Source: Bremerella alba | Lineage (GTDB): Bacteria > Planctomycetota > Planctomycetia > Pirellulales > Pirellulaceae | Direction of reading: 5' to 3' | Length of the DNA: 46,784 bases | Assembly (NCBI RefSeq): GCF_013618625.1 | Contig: NZ_JABRWO010000023.1 | Span: 1-46,784 of the forward strand | In this document: piece after piece, positions 34,977 through 45,001 of the stretch | Numbering within the stretch: the first letter of the stretch is position 1 | Layout of the letters: each line of letters starts with the position of its first letter | Notes under the pieces: model-generated | Told to the model about the DNA's origin: nothing | Database searches by the model: none | Seen by the model: only the letters and a program-made list of their open reading frames with translations | Made by a program: the position numbers and the translations under genes

Positions 34977-36308
34977 GTGACAGAACGAGATCGCAAACAG
35001 AGCGTCGCTCAGGAAAATGCCATTCTGGTCAAGTTGTTGGATCCGTCGATCCAGTATTCCGACGATCCACTGGAGGAGCTGGACGGACTGGCGACCACCG
35101 CCGGAACGACAGTCGTTGGCAAGCTGACTCAGCGACGCGATAAGCCGGAACCGGGAACCTATCTTGGTAAAGGAAAGATTGAGGAGTTATCGCTGTGCGC
35201 CGAAGCGTCGGAGGCGGACGTTATTATCTTCGATAACGAGCTTTCGCCGGGGCAGACCCGCAATCTAGAGCGGGAAACCAAGCGGAAGGTGATTGATCGG
35301 ACCGAGCTTATTCTCGATATCTTCGCCACCCATGCGCAAACCCTTGAATCACGTCTGGCGGTCGAGTTGGCCCAGCTAGAGTATTCGCTCCCAAGGTTGA
35401 AGCGAATGTGGTCCCACTTGGACCGTATCAAGATGGGTGTCGGGATGCGTGGTCCTGGTGAAAAGCAGTTGGAAGTCGACCGCCGTTTAGTCGAGAAACG
35501 CATTCGCGATTTGAAAGACGATTTGGACAAAGTGGCCAAGCGTCGCGAGCGTGAAGTGGCGGCCCGGAAAGAGTCGATGACGATCAGTCTGGTGGGCTAT
35601 ACTAATGCAGGTAAAAGCACCCTGATGAATGCGTTGACCTCGGCCCAGGTATTGTCTGCGGATATGCTCTTTGCGACGCTCGATACGCGGACGCGGCGTT
35701 GGCGGTTGCCGCATTGGGGACCGGTTCTGCTGAGCGATACGGTCGGTTTCATTCGGGACCTCCCTCACCGCTTGATCGCATCGTTTAAGGCCACGCTGGA
35801 AGAGGCCAATCAAGCCGATCTTTTGCTGCACGTGGCAGATGCCAGTAACCCTGAAGCCGAGCAGCAAATTGCCGCAGTTTACGATGTTTTGGCTGAATTA
35901 GGGATCGAGCAAAAGAATACTTTGCTGGTTCTGAATAAAATCGATCGCATCGAGGATCCTCGGCGTTTAGAGCAGCTTCAAGCTCGCTACCCCCAGGCCG
36001 TTTCGGTGAGTGCCGTATCGCGGCAAGGGCTCGATAAGCTGGCGATCGCGGTAAGCGATGCGTTGAGCAAATCGTTCTCTGATGTCGAGATCGAAGCGTC
36101 CGTCGACAACGGTAAGCTGGTCGCCTATTTGGCCAAGAACGGCGAGGTCGTTTCCAAGCGATATGGCAATGAGAAGTTGTTCGTTCATTGCCGCATTCCG
36201 ACCGCTCATTTAGGGCGTATCGAGAACCAGAATCCGGACGCGGTGATTCGTCCCTATGAGCCCTCTTCCGAGACCGAAGAATCGGATGCTGTGGGGGATG
36301 TCGCCTAA
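34977..36308 (+). CDS. hflX: Ribosome-associated GTPase HflX
   Basis: The 443-aa product has the N-terminal HflX domain (YLGKGKIEELS, VIFDNELSPGQTRNLE, LDIFATHAQTLESRLAVELAQLEY) and a coiled coil (VEKRIRDLKDDLDKVAKRRE). The G domain has G1 G207YTNAGKST215, G3 DTVGFIRDLPH and G4 NKIDR. HflX splits stalled or heat-damaged 70S ribosomes. It starts at GTG 34977; the purine-rich AAAGGAAAAG lies about 20 nt upstream, farther than usual. Its stop overlaps the SDR start as TAATG, indicating translational coupling. Confidence 0.95.
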   Translation: MTERDRKQSVAQENAILVKLLDPSIQYSDDPLEELDGLATTAGTTVVGKLTQRRDKPEPGTYLGKGKIEELSLCAEASEADVIIFDNELSPGQTRNLERETKRKVIDRTELILDIFATHAQTLESRLAVELAQLEYSLPRLKRMWSHLDRIKMGVGMRGPGEKQLEVDRRLVEKRIRDLKDDLDKVAKRREREVAARKESMTISLVGYTNAGKSTLMNALTSAQVLSADMLFATLDTRTRRWRLPHWGPVLLSDTVGFIRDLPHRLIASFKATLEEANQADLLLHVADASNPEAEQQIAAVYDVLAELGIEQKNTLLVLNKIDRIEDPRRLEQLQARYPQAVSVSAVSRQGLDKLAIAVSDALSKSFSDVEIEASVDNGKLVAYLAKNGEVVSKRYGNEKLFVHCRIPTAHLGRIENQNPDAVIRPYEPSSETEESDAVGDVA

Positions 36309-37090
36309 TGCGGCGGAAGCTGGATGGCCTACGGATTTTGATCACCGGCGCGTCTTCCGGGATCGGTCGCGCTATGTCGATTTTAGCGGCGGAAGCAGGG
36401 GCCAAGCTGCTGCTTTCCGCCAGGCGTGAAGACCGCCTGGAGGAGCTGCTGGAGGTGGTTCATGCCAAGGGGGCCGACGCCCAGTATGTGGTCGGAGACG
36501 TGACCGATCCGGCCCTTCGTCAGAAGCTGCTCGAAAAGGCTCAGCACCATTATCAGGGGCTGGATGTGCTGGTGAACAACGCTGGCATCGGGGCTTATGG
36601 AGCCTTTGCCGAGGCGTCGCCCGAGCGTCTGCGGCAGTTGATGGAGGTCAATTTCTTTGCCCCAGTCGAGCTGACTCGCCTCTTTCTGCCGATGCTCGAA
36701 AAGGGGAGGACGCCGGCCATCTGCAATATCTCGTCGATCCTCGCGCATCGAGCCGTTCCAGGCAAAAGCGAGTACTGTGCTAGCAAGTTTGCCTTGCACG
36801 GTTTTAGTGATGCCCTGCGTGCGGAATTGTCGAGTAAAGGAGTAGACGTCATTCTGGTCAGTCCCAGCACGACCAGCAGCGAGTTTTCCTCCTCGGTGAT
36901 CGAGAAAAAAGGAAAGGCTCCGGCCACGGGAAAGTTCACTCGAACACCTCACAGCATTGCCGTCGCTGCCCTGCGGGCCATACGCACCGGGCGGCATGAA
37001 ATCATTCCGAGTAAAACCGGCTATGCGATGGTTCTATTGGATCGCCTGTGGCCATCTCTCGCGGATTGGACAGTCGCCAAATTCGGCTGA
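36308..37090 (+). CDS. Short-chain dehydrogenase/reductase
   Basis: The 260-aa product has the cofactor motif ITGASSGIGRAMSI, NNAGIGAYG, catalytic Ser in NISSILAH and Y-x3-K in EYCASKFALHG. The helix LRAELSSKGVDVILVSPSTT is typical of classical SDRs. It is an NAD(P)H-dependent oxidoreductase of unknown substrate. The ATG shares its A with the hflX stop (TAATG), so the two are translated together. The functional link to HflX is unclear. Confidence 0.92.
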   Translation: MRRKLDGLRILITGASSGIGRAMSILAAEAGAKLLLSARREDRLEELLEVVHAKGADAQYVVGDVTDPALRQKLLEKAQHHYQGLDVLVNNAGIGAYGAFAEASPERLRQLMEVNFFAPVELTRLFLPMLEKGRTPAICNISSILAHRAVPGKSEYCASKFALHGFSDALRAELSSKGVDVILVSPSTTSSEFSSSVIEKKGKAPATGKFTRTPHSIAVAALRAIRTGRHEIIPSKTGYAMVLLDRLWPSLADWTVAKFG

Positions 37091-37133
37091 TTTTGACCAG
37101 TCAAAAACACCGCGTTGTTTTGACTGGCCAAAA
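37091..37133. repeat. Inverted repeat after the SDR gene
   Basis: Two 16-base arms (37091-37106, 37118-37133) are reverse complements with one mismatch and an 11-base gap. They start at the SDR stop codon. There is no T-run beyond, so it is a weak terminator or operator-like palindrome. The rest of 37134-37509 shows nothing I can name. Confidence 0.5.
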
Positions 37134-37509
37134 GGTGCGATCGGCTCGGTAGTTCTCGGATCAAACAGGCTTGGCATAGAGGCCTTTTAGGTCCTTGATT
37201 TCTCATGTTCCGGACAAGCCTGATCGCATAACGGAAGCCGAACCATTGGGTCGTAGGTTACGTAGTATCTTTATCCCTGGCTGTTCGCGTTGCTGCTGGG
37301 ATCCCTCTTTCTTTTCATGGGGGCTAGCAGGGATCGAAATAGTTGTCAGGAATCCTAAGTTTAGTTATGTTAAGAGATGATCAGAGACGCTCTTTTCAAG
37401 ACACTTTCACGGTGAGTCGAATTCCGTGAAGACCTTCTGGAAATGTGCCCCGCGATCGCCCACCTTTCCCACCGCCCAGCAATTCTTTTTCAACACAAAG
37501 GCTGAATCC

Positions 37510-39000
37510 ATGACGATTCGCAAGACGCGTCGCGAGTTCCTCGAAGATTCCATGTTTGCCACCGCGGCTGCCGCTGCGTTTGTGGCTCCCACTTCGTTGA
37601 TCGCGGCCGAGAAGCAGAGCAAGAGCCCGAACGAAAAGCTGCACGTCGCCGTTGTCGGATTGAATGGCCGCGGTAATGCTCACATCGGTGGTTTCACCAA
37701 CCGCGACGATGTCATTATTACGCACCTGTGCGATGTCGACTCGAAGTTCCACGAGAGCAAGGTCGAAGGCGTCGCCAAGCGACAGGATGGGCACAAGCCT
37801 AAGTTTGAGACCGACATGCGTCGGGTCCTCGACGATCCTTCCGTCGATATCGTCAGTATTGCCACTCCGAACCACCTGCACTCGTTGCAAGCCATTTGGG
37901 CTCTCCAGGCCGGCAAGGATGTCTATGTTGAAAAGCCAGTCAGCCACAACGTGAGCGAAGGTCGCCGTGTGGTTGAAGCGGCCCGCAAGTACGAACGCAT
38001 TTGCCAGGCCGGCACGCAGAGCCGATCGAACCCAGGCATGATCGATGCCATCGAGTTCGTTCAAAGCGGCAAGATTGGTGATGTGAAGGTCGCCCGTGGT
38101 TTGTGCTACAAGCCGCGTAAGAGCATCGGTGAAAAAGGTACCTACCAGCCACCGAAGTCGGTTGATTACAGCTTGTGGCTTGGCCCAGCTCAAATGCAGG
38201 AAGTTACCCGTCCGCGGTTCCACTACGATTGGCATTGGCAAATGCCGTTCGGTAACGGTGACCTCGGCAATCAGGGCATTCACCAGATGGACTTGGCTCG
38301 TTGGGGCTTGGGTGTCAATGAACTGAGCAACGCGGTCATCAGCTACGGTGGTCGTTTCGGTTACGAAGACGCCGGTACCACGCCGAACACTCAGGTCGTT
38401 GTGCACGACTACGGCGATCGCTCGCTGGTCTTTGAAGTTCGTGGCTTGGTCTACGACAAGAAGTTGAAGGAAAGCAGCGTCAGCTACCAGGGCTCGAAGA
38501 TCGGCGTGATCTTTGAAGGAACCGATGGTTACCTCGTGATGACCACCTACCATTCCGGAACTGCCTTTGACAAGGACGGCAACAAGATCCGTGACTTCAA
38601 AGGTGGTAGCGACCAGAACCACTACAATAACTTTATTGAAGCGGTCCGCAGTCGTGAAGTCGATCACCTCAATGGCGACATCCTGGAAGGCCATCTTTCC
38701 AGTGCTTTGTGTCACACCGGGTTGATCTCGTACCAGATGGGTGAAGAAGTTTCGCCAACGGAATGCCTGGAACGAATGGAAGCGATCAAGACAACTGAAA
38801 ACGTCCGTGCAACCATGGCACGTGTTCAGGATCACCTTCGCGACAATGGCGTGAACATTGACAGCGAAGGGGTCAAGCTGGGCCCCATGCTGGCCTTCGA
38901 TCCGAAGAGCGAAACGTTCATCGGCAACGAAAAGGCAGACCAATACCTTAGCCGCGATTACCGCAAGGGCTTTGAAGTTCCTGCTGAAGGTAAAGTCTAA
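37510..39000 (+). CDS. Tat-exported Gfo/Idh/MocA-family oxidoreductase
   Basis: The chosen start MTIRKTRREFLEDSMFATAAAAA (ATG 37510) gives a twin-arginine signal; the frame from 37426 adds a stretch without meaning. The 496-aa protein has the Rossmann motif VAVVGLNGRGNAHIGGF, then DIVSIATPNHLHSLQAIWALQAGKDVYVEKPVSHN, the EKP motif of the family. HQMDLARWGLG and the C-terminal alpha/beta sheet domain follow. Such exported NAD(P)-dependent sugar dehydrogenase-like proteins are numerous in planctomycetes and often take part in polysaccharide degradation. A long minus-strand frame across this gene is a shadow. Confidence 0.92.
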   Translation: MTIRKTRREFLEDSMFATAAAAAFVAPTSLIAAEKQSKSPNEKLHVAVVGLNGRGNAHIGGFTNRDDVIITHLCDVDSKFHESKVEGVAKRQDGHKPKFETDMRRVLDDPSVDIVSIATPNHLHSLQAIWALQAGKDVYVEKPVSHNVSEGRRVVEAARKYERICQAGTQSRSNPGMIDAIEFVQSGKIGDVKVARGLCYKPRKSIGEKGTYQPPKSVDYSLWLGPAQMQEVTRPRFHYDWHWQMPFGNGDLGNQGIHQMDLARWGLGVNELSNAVISYGGRFGYEDAGTTPNTQVVVHDYGDRSLVFEVRGLVYDKKLKESSVSYQGSKIGVIFEGTDGYLVMTTYHSGTAFDKDGNKIRDFKGGSDQNHYNNFIEAVRSREVDHLNGDILEGHLSSALCHTGLISYQMGEEVSPTECLERMEAIKTTENVRATMARVQDHLRDNGVNIDSEGVKLGPMLAFDPKSETFIGNEKADQYLSRDYRKGFEVPAEGKV

Positions 39001-39023
39001 GCGACACGGTCAAATCGATAAGC

Positions 39024-39058
39024 GAAAACGCCAAGCCATGTGCTTGGCGTTTTCTTTT
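39024..39058 (+). terminator. Rho-independent terminator of the Gfo/Idh/MocA gene
   Basis: A 13-bp perfect stem (39024-39036 with 39042-39054) with a CATGT loop is followed by TTTTT. Confidence 0.9.
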
Positions 39059-39064
39059 TCTTGT

Positions 39065-39150
39065 CCCTTGCTAAGGGAGAAGGTTAGGGTAAGGGGTAAT
39101 AGCCGGGACAAGGTTCCCCCCGCACCCTCTCCGGCAATGAGCGAGGGGAC
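39065..39150. repeat. Dispersed intergenic repeat, copy 1
   Basis: The stretch starts CCTTGCTAAGGGAGAAGG-T-TAGGGT and ends CACCCTCTCC-GG-CAATGAGCGAGGGG. A related stretch lies at about 42281-42372. The two ends are complementary-like (CTAAGGGAGA...TCTCC), so each copy could fold. The Shine-Dalgarno-like GAGGGG of the next gene lies at its edge. Confidence 0.6.
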
Positions 39151-39158
39151 ACGATATA

Positions 39159-39917
39159 ATGGGCTCCATGAATCCGTCGACGATAACTCCGCCGTTTCGC
39201 ATCTTGTACGAGAAGGGTCCGTGTATCTGCGTGCAGAAGCAGGCAGGGCTGCTGACGCAAGCTCCGCCGGGGATCGACAACCTGGAAGTGCAACTTCGCG
39301 ACTTCATTAAGCAGCGCGAAGCGAAGACCGGGAACATCTACCTGGCAATCATCCACCGGCTTGATCGCCCTGTGTCCGGAGCGATCGTTTTTTGCCGCAA
39401 TGTCCGCGCTGCTCAGCGTTTGGCGGCGCAGTTTCGCGAACGCACCGTTTTGAAGACTTACTGGGCAATCGTCGAGGGCCGCCTCGAGCATTCGACCGGC
39501 GAGTGGACCGATCACGTGCGAAAGATTCCCGACGTGGCGAAAGGGGAGGTCGTTGACGCATCGGCCGACAGGGCCAAGTCTGCCCAGCTAAGTTATCGCG
39601 TACTTGCCGAGACCGATTCGCATAGCTTGTTGGAAATCGAATTAGGAACGGGGCGTTATCATCAGATCCGCCTGCAATGCTCCCGTCGTGGGTTTCCCGT
39701 GTTGGGCGACAATCTTTATGGAGGGTGCGAAGCGTTCGGCCCAAAAGTTGAAGACACGCGGCACCATCACATCGCGCTCCATGCCCGGCGGTTGCAGTTT
39801 CGGCATCCGATGGTGGAAGAGCAGGTCGACGTCACCGCACCGCTTCCCTTATCTTGGCAAGAGTCAGAGATTTGGCAGAAATTGAGCGATCAACTGGAAA
39901 GGGAGGTCCCGTCATGA
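39159..39917 (+). CDS. RluA-family pseudouridine synthase
   Basis: The 252-aa protein has YLAIIHRLDRPVSGAIVFCRN (catalytic Asp in HRLD), KTYWAIVEGRLE and LEIELGTGRYHQIRLQCSRRGFPVLGDNLYGG, the three family motifs. No S4 domain is present. It isomerises uridine to pseudouridine in rRNA or tRNA; the site cannot be told. The start at 39159 follows GAGGGG by eight bases; ATG 39168 is an alternative. Its stop overlaps the next start as ATGA. Confidence 0.92.
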   Translation: MGSMNPSTITPPFRILYEKGPCICVQKQAGLLTQAPPGIDNLEVQLRDFIKQREAKTGNIYLAIIHRLDRPVSGAIVFCRNVRAAQRLAAQFRERTVLKTYWAIVEGRLEHSTGEWTDHVRKIPDVAKGEVVDASADRAKSAQLSYRVLAETDSHSLLEIELGTGRYHQIRLQCSRRGFPVLGDNLYGGCEAFGPKVEDTRHHHIALHARRLQFRHPMVEEQVDVTAPLPLSWQESEIWQKLSDQLEREVPS

Positions 39918-41149
39918 TTCGTCGTTATCGAGTAGGGTGGCTCTATACAATGTGTGGCGCCCCGATCCCGGATGCCACGATCATGGTGGAAGACGACCGA
40001 ATCGTCAGCATCGAAGAAACAGGCATCTGGCACGACGCCGTCGACCTGAGTCAATGGGCCGTGATGCCGGCGCTGATTAACGCGCATACGCATCTCGAGT
40101 TCAGCAATTTAATCGATCCCCTGGGAACGCAGGGAATGAACTTTACGCAGTGGATCATGGAAGTGATTCGCTACCGGCAAGGGTTTGGCGAGAGTCTGGC
40201 GGTTGAGAAGGCGCAAGCCATTCGAAGTGGGCTCAAGCAGTGCGCCGAGCATGGTGTCGGCGTGGTGGCCGAGATCGCGACGTTTCCCCTGATGGAAGTT
40301 GCCTACGAGCGGCCCGACGTCCATGTCGTTTCAATGTTAGAGATGCTGGGATTGGATCGGGGCCGCGCGCAAGAGCGGCTTGACCAGGCCCGCGAGCATG
40401 CGGTTTATCCATGGTCGCACGAGAATGTCACCCCTGGGTTGAGTCCCCATGCGCCCTATTCGGCTAGTAAGGGGATGATCGACCAGTGCGTTGCCCTATC
40501 GCAGCAGCATCAATTGCCGATCGCGATGCACTTGGCCGAGTCGCTCGAGGAGCTAGAACTGCTCGAAAGAGGAACAGGCCCTTTTCGCGTGATGCTCGAT
40601 AATATGGGCTTATTCCAAGAAACCGACTTTCCCGGCGGTAAGAGGCCTGCCGATTACATCGAGCAACTTGCCTCGGCGTACCGGGCGATGGTGGTGCATG
40701 GCAATTATCTTACAAAGCCAGAGATTGCATTGCTCAAGCAGCACAAAGAAACGATGAGCGTCTGCTATTGTCCACGTACGCATGCTTACTTCCGTCACGA
40801 TCGCCATCCGATTGAATCTCTGCTGGCCGATGGAATTCGCGTGGTGCTCGGGACCGATTCGCGGGCCTCTTCGCCGGACCTCGACTTATGGGCCGAACTG
40901 CAACACGTGAGCGAGACCTTTCCCAATATCCCGGCCGAGCAGCTTTTGCCGATGGTAACGCGCGACGCCGCGTTCGCTTTGGGGCTGGAAGGATCCTTTG
41001 GGACGATTGATGCCGGGCAGAAGGCAATGGTCTCTGCTTTCGCGATCGGTAGCGATTGCCCGGATGTGCTCACCGCGATGCTGGGTGGTCAGCCGCGACT
41101 GTGGAACCTGGGAGTTGGTTTAACGCAACTCGACCTTGCCACTGCCTGA
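39914..41149 (+). CDS. Amidohydrolase (MtaD/SsnA/chlorohydrolase group)
   Basis: The 411-aa protein starts at ATG 39914, overlapping the RluA stop by four bases (ATGA) with GGGAGG before it. Metal ligands of subgroup III amidohydrolases are present: [32 protein letters not shown] and LGTDSRAS. The reaction is probably deamination or hydrolysis of a nucleoside-, guanine- or triazine-like or S-adenosyl substrate; the exact substrate is unknown. The last 30 bp overlap purM in convergent orientation. Confidence 0.88.
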   Translation: MIRRYRVGWLYTMCGAPIPDATIMVEDDRIVSIEETGIWHDAVDLSQWAVMPALINAHTHLEFSNLIDPLGTQGMNFTQWIMEVIRYRQGFGESLAVEKAQAIRSGLKQCAEHGVGVVAEIATFPLMEVAYERPDVHVVSMLEMLGLDRGRAQERLDQAREHAVYPWSHENVTPGLSPHAPYSASKGMIDQCVALSQQHQLPIAMHLAESLEELELLERGTGPFRVMLDNMGLFQETDFPGGKRPADYIEQLASAYRAMVVHGNYLTKPEIALLKQHKETMSVCYCPRTHAYFRHDRHPIESLLADGIRVVLGTDSRASSPDLDLWAELQHVSETFPNIPAEQLLPMVTRDAAFALGLEGSFGTIDAGQKAMVSAFAIGSDCPDVLTAMLGGQPRLWNLGVGLTQLDLATA

Positions 41150-42181
41150 GGTGACTTTGCCGATCTCGAAAACGTCGCAGCCACCTTCGCTTAGCATCTT
41201 CTGGACGCTGGCGGCGTAATAGCTGCTGACAATAACGACCAGGCCAATGCCCATGTTGAAGACGCGGGCCATTTCTTCGTCTTCGATCTCGCCCAACTGC
41301 TGGATCCATGGGAAGACCGGCAGTTCAGGCCAGCTTCCCTTTTTGATCTCGACGTCCACATTCTTAGGCAAGATTCGCTCTAGGTTTTCCTGCAGGCCAC
41401 CACCCGTAATGTGGGCGATACCGTGAACAACGTTCTTGATCTTGTAATGAGATAGAACGTTTCGAACCGGTTGGACATAAATCTTCGTCGGCGTCAGTAA
41501 CGTTTCGCCAACGGTTGCCCCCAGCGATTCGATCGGATCGTCCAGTTTGAGCCCAGCAATCTCGAAGACGACTTTCCGAACCAGGCTGAACCCGTTGGAG
41601 TGGACGCCGCTAGAGGACAATCCCAGGACAACATCCCCATCGCCGATCGTCTTGCCGTCGATCAGATGCTTTCGATCGGCTACGCCCACGCAGAACCCGG
41701 CCATGTCGTAGTCGCCAACCTTATAAAGGTCCGGCATGATCGCCGTTTCTCCGCCGATTAATGCGCAGTCACTGTCGACACAGCCGTTGGTGATCCCGGT
41801 GACCAGTTGTTCCAGCAATTCGGGGTCGTCTTTCCCCATGGCGATATAGTCGAGGAAAAACAGCGGTTCGCCACCACAGCAGATCGCATCATTCACGCAC
41901 ATTGCGACCAGATCGATACCGACGGTATCGTGTTTGCCGCTGTCGATGGCCAGTTTGAGCTTCGTTCCTACCCCATCGGTGCAGGAAATAAGGACGGGAT
42001 CTTCGTACTTTCGGGCGAACAGCGCGTTATCGAAGTCGAGTTTGAAGAGCCCAGCAAAGCCGCCATCTAGCTGCATCACCCGAGGAGAGAACGTCCGCTT
42101 CACCAACCGGGGAAGACGGGACATCGATTCTGCGTAAACGTCTAAGTCGACGCCGGCATCTTTATAGGTGGCTTTTGCCAT
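41120..42181 (-). CDS. purM: Phosphoribosylformylglycinamidine cyclo-ligase (AIR synthetase)
   Basis: The 353-aa protein starts [76 protein letters not shown] matches PurM and carries the ATP-binding core. [27 protein letters not shown] and [16 protein letters not shown] follow. It closes the imidazole ring in purine synthesis, using ATP. ATG 42179-42181 is preferred over the one four codons upstream. No other pur gene is adjacent. Confidence 0.94.
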   Translation of the reverse strand: MAKATYKDAGVDLDVYAESMSRLPRLVKRTFSPRVMQLDGGFAGLFKLDFDNALFARKYEDPVLISCTDGVGTKLKLAIDSGKHDTVGIDLVAMCVNDAICCGGEPLFFLDYIAMGKDDPELLEQLVTGITNGCVDSDCALIGGETAIMPDLYKVGDYDMAGFCVGVADRKHLIDGKTIGDGDVVLGLSSSGVHSNGFSLVRKVVFEIAGLKLDDPIESLGATVGETLLTPTKIYVQPVRNVLSHYKIKNVVHGIAHITGGGLQENLERILPKNVDVEIKKGSWPELPVFPWIQQLGEIEDEEMARVFNMGIGLVVIVSSYYAASVQKMLSEGGCDVFEIGKVTSGSGKVELR

Positions 42182-42280
42182 GGTGGTTGTCAATCGAAAC
42201 GAAGGGTTAGCGTCTAGAGACGACGATTTTCGGCCCCACCGCCAGGATTGTCAACGCACCTCGTTACCTGTTACTTCGTC

Positions 42281-42372
42281 TTCCTAAGGGAGAGGGCTAG
42301 GGTGAGCGTTAGGAAGCAGGTGCACGTTTCGCCCCTTGCCTTCACCCTCTGCCCAATGGAGCGAGTGGGCCC
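42281..42372. repeat. Dispersed intergenic repeat, copy 2
   Basis: The stretch starts TTCCTAAGGGAGAGGGCTAG and ends TTCACCCTCTGCCCAATGGA with GCGAGTGGG. It matches the outline of copy 1 at 39065-39150 with several differences. The rest of 42182-42852 (670 bp) upstream of glgX holds no gene I can support. Confidence 0.55.
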
Positions 42373-42852
42373 CATGCAAAATTTTCCCAAAATTCTTTCC
42401 GGGAAAACCTGCTACGGTTTTGAGCAGAATTTGCACATCCTCTAGCATCCAGAGAGGGGACCGTGTTCAAATGCGGGTATTAGAATGGTTAAAATGAGCC
42501 GGCAAAATCGGTGAAATGGGAAAAATAATCGTAGGCGGCTCCAAATCGCTACCCCTATTGGTCCGAACATTGCGGTTAATGCGGACAATCCGGGAGGACG
42601 GGTTGCCAACGCAATCCTAGTCTTCCCAAGCGACGCCATCGGCAGGTTGAACTCCTTCGAATCATTAAACTCTACGCAGGACCTACGCCTTAGCCCTAAG
42701 CTATTATTTCGCCAGACGATGCATCACGTGTTTTGAAGATAAAAAATTGGTTTTAGGAGGGGCGTCTTTTCCGGTCTGCTGCGAATTGGGTGGTAGTGTT
42801 TCAGCACAATCATTCAATCGAGGTCTTAGGAGGTTAGATCGGACAGTCGCCT

Positions 42853-44940
42853 ATGCTTATGGTTCATCCGCATCCGGAGCTGCAATTTAGTCACGTGCTT
42901 CCTTATGGAGCCATCCTGCACGAACGCGGCGTACGGTTTGTTGTATTCAGCCGATCCGCCACGGCGATGCGACTATTGCTATATAAAAACGTCGATGATC
43001 GCGAACCAAGCGAAATCATCGACTTCGATCGTGAGACCGATCGCTGGGGGGATATCTGGAGTATCTTTATTCCAGGCCTGTCAGAAGGTCAGCTCTATCA
43101 CTTTCAAGCCGAAGGGCCCTATAACCCCGACGAAGGCATGCTCTTCGACGGTCGGGCTCGGCTGATCGATCCTTACGCCAAGGCGCTCGCTGGCACATTC
43201 CAGTCAGCCGAAGACGGGATCATCCGTCCGCCCAAGTGCGTGGTGGTCGATGAAAGCTTTAACTGGGAAGGGGACCGCCATTTGAAGCGGGACCTGAGCG
43301 AATCGATCATCTACGAGATGCACGTCAAAGGGTTCACCGCCGATGAGTCGAGCGGTGTCGATAACCCAGGCACGTATCGCGGCGTGGTCGAGAAAATCCC
43401 GTACCTGAAGTCCTTGGGGGTAACCGCGGTCGAGCTGATGCCGATCCACGAGTTCCCCATGATGGACATGATGACCGGGAAAACACCCACCCGCGGCAAC
43501 TATTGGGGTTACGACTCTATGGCTTTCTTCGCACCTCATCGGGGGTACGCGGCGAGCAAGAAGCCAGGTGGTCAGGTTCGCGAATTCAAAGAGATGGTCA
43601 AAGCCTTGCATCAGGCCGGCATCGAGGTCATTCTCGACGTCGTTTACAACCATACCTGTGAAGGGAACGAGAAGGGACCGATCCTCAGCTTCAAGGGGCT
43701 CGAGAATCAGGTCTACTACATGCTGGCCAACGGCGGCCGCGAGTATAAGAACTACTCAGGCTGCGGCAACACGGTCAACGGTAACCATCCGATTGTCCGT
43801 GAGATGATCTTTAACAGTCTGCGTCACTGGGTGCATAACTACCATGTCGACGGTTTCCGGTTCGACCTCGCGTCGATTCTAAGCCGTGACCGGAGTGGTA
43901 ATCTGGTGGCGAACCCACCACTGGTCGAAGCCATCGCGGAAGATCCGATGCTGGCCGATACCAAGATCATCGCTGAAGCTTGGGACGCCGCCGGTGCTTA
44001 CCAGGTCGGTTCGTTCGCCAACTTGCGTTGGGCCGAATGGAACGGTCGGTATCGCGACGACATCCGTAGCTTCTGGAAGGGCGAACCACACAAGCTCGGG
44101 GCACTTGCCACACGCTTGGCCGGTTCCAGCGACCTTTACCAGGCCGGTGGCCGTCAGCCGTACCACAGCATTAACTTCATTACGTCGCACGATGGCTTTC
44201 CGATGAACGACCTAACGTCGTACAATCACAAGCACAACGAAGCGAACGGCGAAGGGAACCGCGACGGCGACAACCACAACCTGAGTTACAACTATGGTGT
44301 GGAAGGTCCAACCAAGCGAACGAGCATCGAGAAGCTTCGCCGGCAGCAGATCAAGAACATGTTCTGCACCTTGCTCATGTCGCAGGGCGTGCCGATGATT
44401 TTGATGGGAGACGAAGTACGTCGAACGCAGCACGGCAATAACAATGCCTACTGCCAAGACAACGAAATCTCGTGGCTCGATTGGTCGTTGGTGAAGAAGA
44501 ACGACGAGATGCGTCGTTTCGTGCGGGCCCTAATCGCGTTCCGTCGCGATCAGCCGACGGTGCGTCAGAAGCACTTCCTGGGCGGTTACCCAACCGGTCG
44601 TCGTGGTTTGTTCGACGTGAATTGGTACAACAATCTTGGCACCGCAGTCGATTGGGACAGCGGCGACTCGATGTTGACTTGCCTCTTCGCCGCTCCGACC
44701 AAAGACAACGATTCCGAAAACTTCGGTCGCGATGTCCTGCTGCTGATGAACGGAAGTGCTTCGCCGCAACAGTTCATTCTGCCACCGGTTGCCAAGGGAA
44801 CCAGTTGGCGGATGTTCGTCGACACGGCGGCGACTTCGCCGAGCGATGTCTACCCAGACCTGAACGGCCCACGCCCACCAGCGGCTGGCAAGTTTGTGAT
44901 GCCAGAACGCAGCGTGCGGATTTACGTGGCTTCGCGATAA
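42853..44940 (+). CDS. glgX: Glycogen debranching enzyme (GlgX/isoamylase type)
   Basis: The 695-aa protein has an N-terminal CBM48 domain (LPYGAILHERGVRFVVFSRSATAMRLLLY), then a GH13 barrel. Conserved regions are EVILDVVYNHTCEG, GFRFDLASIL with nucleophile D338, IIAEAWDAAG with acid/base E375 and FITSHDGF with D447. It cleaves alpha-1,6 branches of glycogen or limit dextrins in the cytoplasm. AGGAGG lies about 20 nt before ATG 42853, unusually far, but an in-frame stop rules out a closer start. Its last six codons and terminator are duplicated at 46315. Confidence 0.93.
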   Translation: MLMVHPHPELQFSHVLPYGAILHERGVRFVVFSRSATAMRLLLYKNVDDREPSEIIDFDRETDRWGDIWSIFIPGLSEGQLYHFQAEGPYNPDEGMLFDGRARLIDPYAKALAGTFQSAEDGIIRPPKCVVVDESFNWEGDRHLKRDLSESIIYEMHVKGFTADESSGVDNPGTYRGVVEKIPYLKSLGVTAVELMPIHEFPMMDMMTGKTPTRGNYWGYDSMAFFAPHRGYAASKKPGGQVREFKEMVKALHQAGIEVILDVVYNHTCEGNEKGPILSFKGLENQVYYMLANGGREYKNYSGCGNTVNGNHPIVREMIFNSLRHWVHNYHVDGFRFDLASILSRDRSGNLVANPPLVEAIAEDPMLADTKIIAEAWDAAGAYQVGSFANLRWAEWNGRYRDDIRSFWKGEPHKLGALATRLAGSSDLYQAGGRQPYHSINFITSHDGFPMNDLTSYNHKHNEANGEGNRDGDNHNLSYNYGVEGPTKRTSIEKLRRQQIKNMFCTLLMSQGVPMILMGDEVRRTQHGNNNAYCQDNEISWLDWSLVKKNDEMRRFVRALIAFRRDQPTVRQKHFLGGYPTGRRGLFDVNWYNNLGTAVDWDSGDSMLTCLFAAPTKDNDSENFGRDVLLLMNGSASPQQFILPPVAKGTSWRMFVDTAATSPSDVYPDLNGPRPPAAGKFVMPERSVRIYVASR

Positions 44941-44999
44941 GTTCGCGTGCGGTGATAAAACGATTTAAAATGGCGGCTTGGAAACGAGCCGCCATTTTT
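44923..44999 (+). repeat. Left 77-bp direct repeat (glgX 3' end plus terminator)
   Basis: It runs from the last six codons of glgX (YVASR-stop) through the terminator. It is identical over 77 bp to 46315-46391 in the same orientation; similarity continues imperfectly for another ten bases. It looks like an attachment-site or insertion duplication. Confidence 0.92.
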
Positions 45000-45001
45000 T
45001 T
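44967..45001 (+). terminator. Rho-independent terminator of glgX
   Basis: The stem AAAATGGCGGCT/AGCCGCCATTTT with an eight-base loop is followed by a T-run of seven. The same hairpin is present at 46359-46391. Confidence 0.92.

Noticed and set aside
37396-38943. 515-codon minus-strand frame across the Gfo/Idh/MocA gene
   Set aside because: The plus strand has a Tat signal, Rossmann and EKP motifs; the minus frame is a codon-bias shadow without recognisable domains.
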